Shown piece by piece: positions 63,236 through 64,000 of a stretch of 64,000 nucleotides of DNA. Numbering within the stretch: position 1 is the stretch's first letter; each line of letters opens with the position of its first letter. Source of the DNA: an uncultured Spirochaetaceae bacterium (GTDB taxonomy: Bacteria; Spirochaetota; Spirochaetia; Sphaerochaetales; Sphaerochaetaceae); contig CALXYM010000001.1 of the NCBI GenBank assembly GCA_944392965.1, forward strand, positions 124,001-188,000, written 5' to 3'. The translations under genes and the position numbers were made by a program. The notes under the pieces are model-generated. The model did not search any database and was not told the DNA's origin. It saw only the letters and a program-made list of their open reading frames with translations.

Positions 63236-64000
63236 TTATTTGGATATTGCCTTATTAGAAGAAGAAAACCCTAAACGTATGAGATAGATTCCCAATGCGA
63301 CGACTACTGCTACCACGACAAGTGACAGGATACCGTGCATTATAGGAACGAATATGGCATCATCTTCTTCTCTGAAAGATGAGAACATCGCACTTTGCAG
63401 TGTCAGAAGTGTTACGACCGACAGCGATAGCGACATTGTACGGTAGCACTTATAGTTTATATCATCGCTTTTCCTGTGCTTTATGAATCCATAGATCGAA
63501 GTGGAGAGGAAGATGAAGGAGTAAAGGGCGAATACGTATATAAGCATGCCGGGGTAGGAGAATGCGAAACTCTCTCTCACAAGATCCCTTGCTATGAATG
63601 TCAGAGGAAATGCCATGATAATCAGGAACACGCCAAGAAAAAGAGGAGTGTTCATCTTCTTTCTCCTTGCGAATAGTATCAGTGTTTTCATTAAGAATAC
63701 TATCAGGTAATATGCGGCAAGAGCGAGAAGCCAAGGAATATGGAATACTATCGCGACGACGCTTTTCAGTGTTATATATGCTCCATTGAAGATGAGGGAA
63801 CCTAACAGACTGTATTTCTGTCTGAGCTTTACATTCCGTACGATCTCTTTATTCTTTACCTTGTCTATGAAGGGTTTGAGTTTCCTCGTTTTGTAGCAGA
63901 TGACGGCTAGGGTATATGCTGAGATTGTGTAGAAAATAGGTGCGAAAGAACTTCCATCATATCCTTTTACGAATATGTAGGTAAGGGATATTGTAGAAAG
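63236..64000 (-). CDS. Polytopic membrane protein of unknown function, partial
   Basis: The frame is open to the right edge (254 residues shown), so the N-terminus is outside; the internal ATG at 63691 is not its start. It has six or seven membrane segments with short basic loops (KTRKLKPF, FARRKK, KHRKSDD). No family recognised. It converges with rpsI. Confidence 0.7.
   Translation of the reverse strand, partial: LSTISLTYIFVKGYDGSSFAPIFYTISAYTLAVICYKTRKLKPFIDKVKNKEIVRNVKLRQKYSLLGSLIFNGAYITLKSVVAIVFHIPWLLALAAYYLIVFLMKTLILFARRKKMNTPLFLGVFLIIMAFPLTFIARDLVRESFAFSYPGMLIYVFALYSFIFLSTSIYGFIKHRKSDDINYKCYRTMSLSLSVVTLLTLQSAMFSSFREEDDAIFVPIMHGILSLVVVAVVVALGIYLIRLGFSSSNKAISK

Overview
The window looks like chromosome of a spirochaete, probably a gut-associated member of the Sphaerochaeta lineage. 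The pointers are an EF-G of the spirochaete/mitochondrial type (Ser in the G1 motif), a sodium-pumping oxaloacetate decarboxylase operon, sugar- and peptide-binding proteins with spirochaete-style signal peptides, DUF541 and other lipoproteins, and moderate GC. This assignment is inference from gene content; no rRNA lies in the window.

Layout. 1-2.1 kb: a minus-strand run of alpha/beta hydrolase, dCMP deaminase and a molybdenum hydroxylase that runs off the left edge. 2.2-6.2 kb: oadG-oadA-oadB, with three tandem biotinyl domains in OadA. 6.5-9.5 kb: Mrp, a Nudix hydrolase, a SIMPL lipoprotein and a frameshifted lipoprotein. 9.6-16.4 kb: MATE exporter, gpsA, a divergent GH36-like protein, a mutarotase-like unknown and a malate/lactate dehydrogenase. 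17.1-20.1 kb: a scar region with two truncated genes back to back, a complete IS30-family element (39-bp inverted repeats, 10-bp direct repeats) and tRNA-Cys. 20.1-29.4 kb: YolD/Y-family polymerase, MATE, malic enzyme, TRIC channel/AlaX/VTT operon and purB. 29.5-31.5 kb: a higBA locus with broken toxin and palindromic operator, RadC and MerR. 31.4-35.2 kb: a sugar ABC importer with a TIM-barrel isomerase. 35.3-38.9 kb: flavin reductase, nucleotidyltransferase, a nuclease remnant, a lipoprotein and HIT. 39-43.5 kb: fusA, a P-loop protein and FucO-like dehydrogenase. 43.5-47 kb: AraC, HxlR and MarR regulators and an AAA ATPase. 47.1-56.5 kb: an oligopeptide importer split into oppA and oppBCDF, with unrelated genes between. 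56.6-64 kb: rimO-pcrA, an AlbA_2 pseudogene, rplM-rpsI and a partial membrane protein.

Metabolically, malic enzyme, a malate/lactate dehydrogenase-family enzyme and the Na+-pumping decarboxylase all act around malate, oxaloacetate and pyruvate, which fits a fermentative anaerobe that couples decarboxylation to sodium export. Sugar and peptide importers supply carbon and amino acids.

Three genome-level patterns stand out. About ten genes without a Shine-Dalgarno site have a -10 box 6-9 nt before the start codon, which suggests leaderless transcripts. Seven convergent gene pairs overlap at their 3' ends. At least six broken genes (frameshifts or truncations) lie among otherwise intact ones. 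No CRISPR array, prophage or clearly new multi-gene defence system was found.
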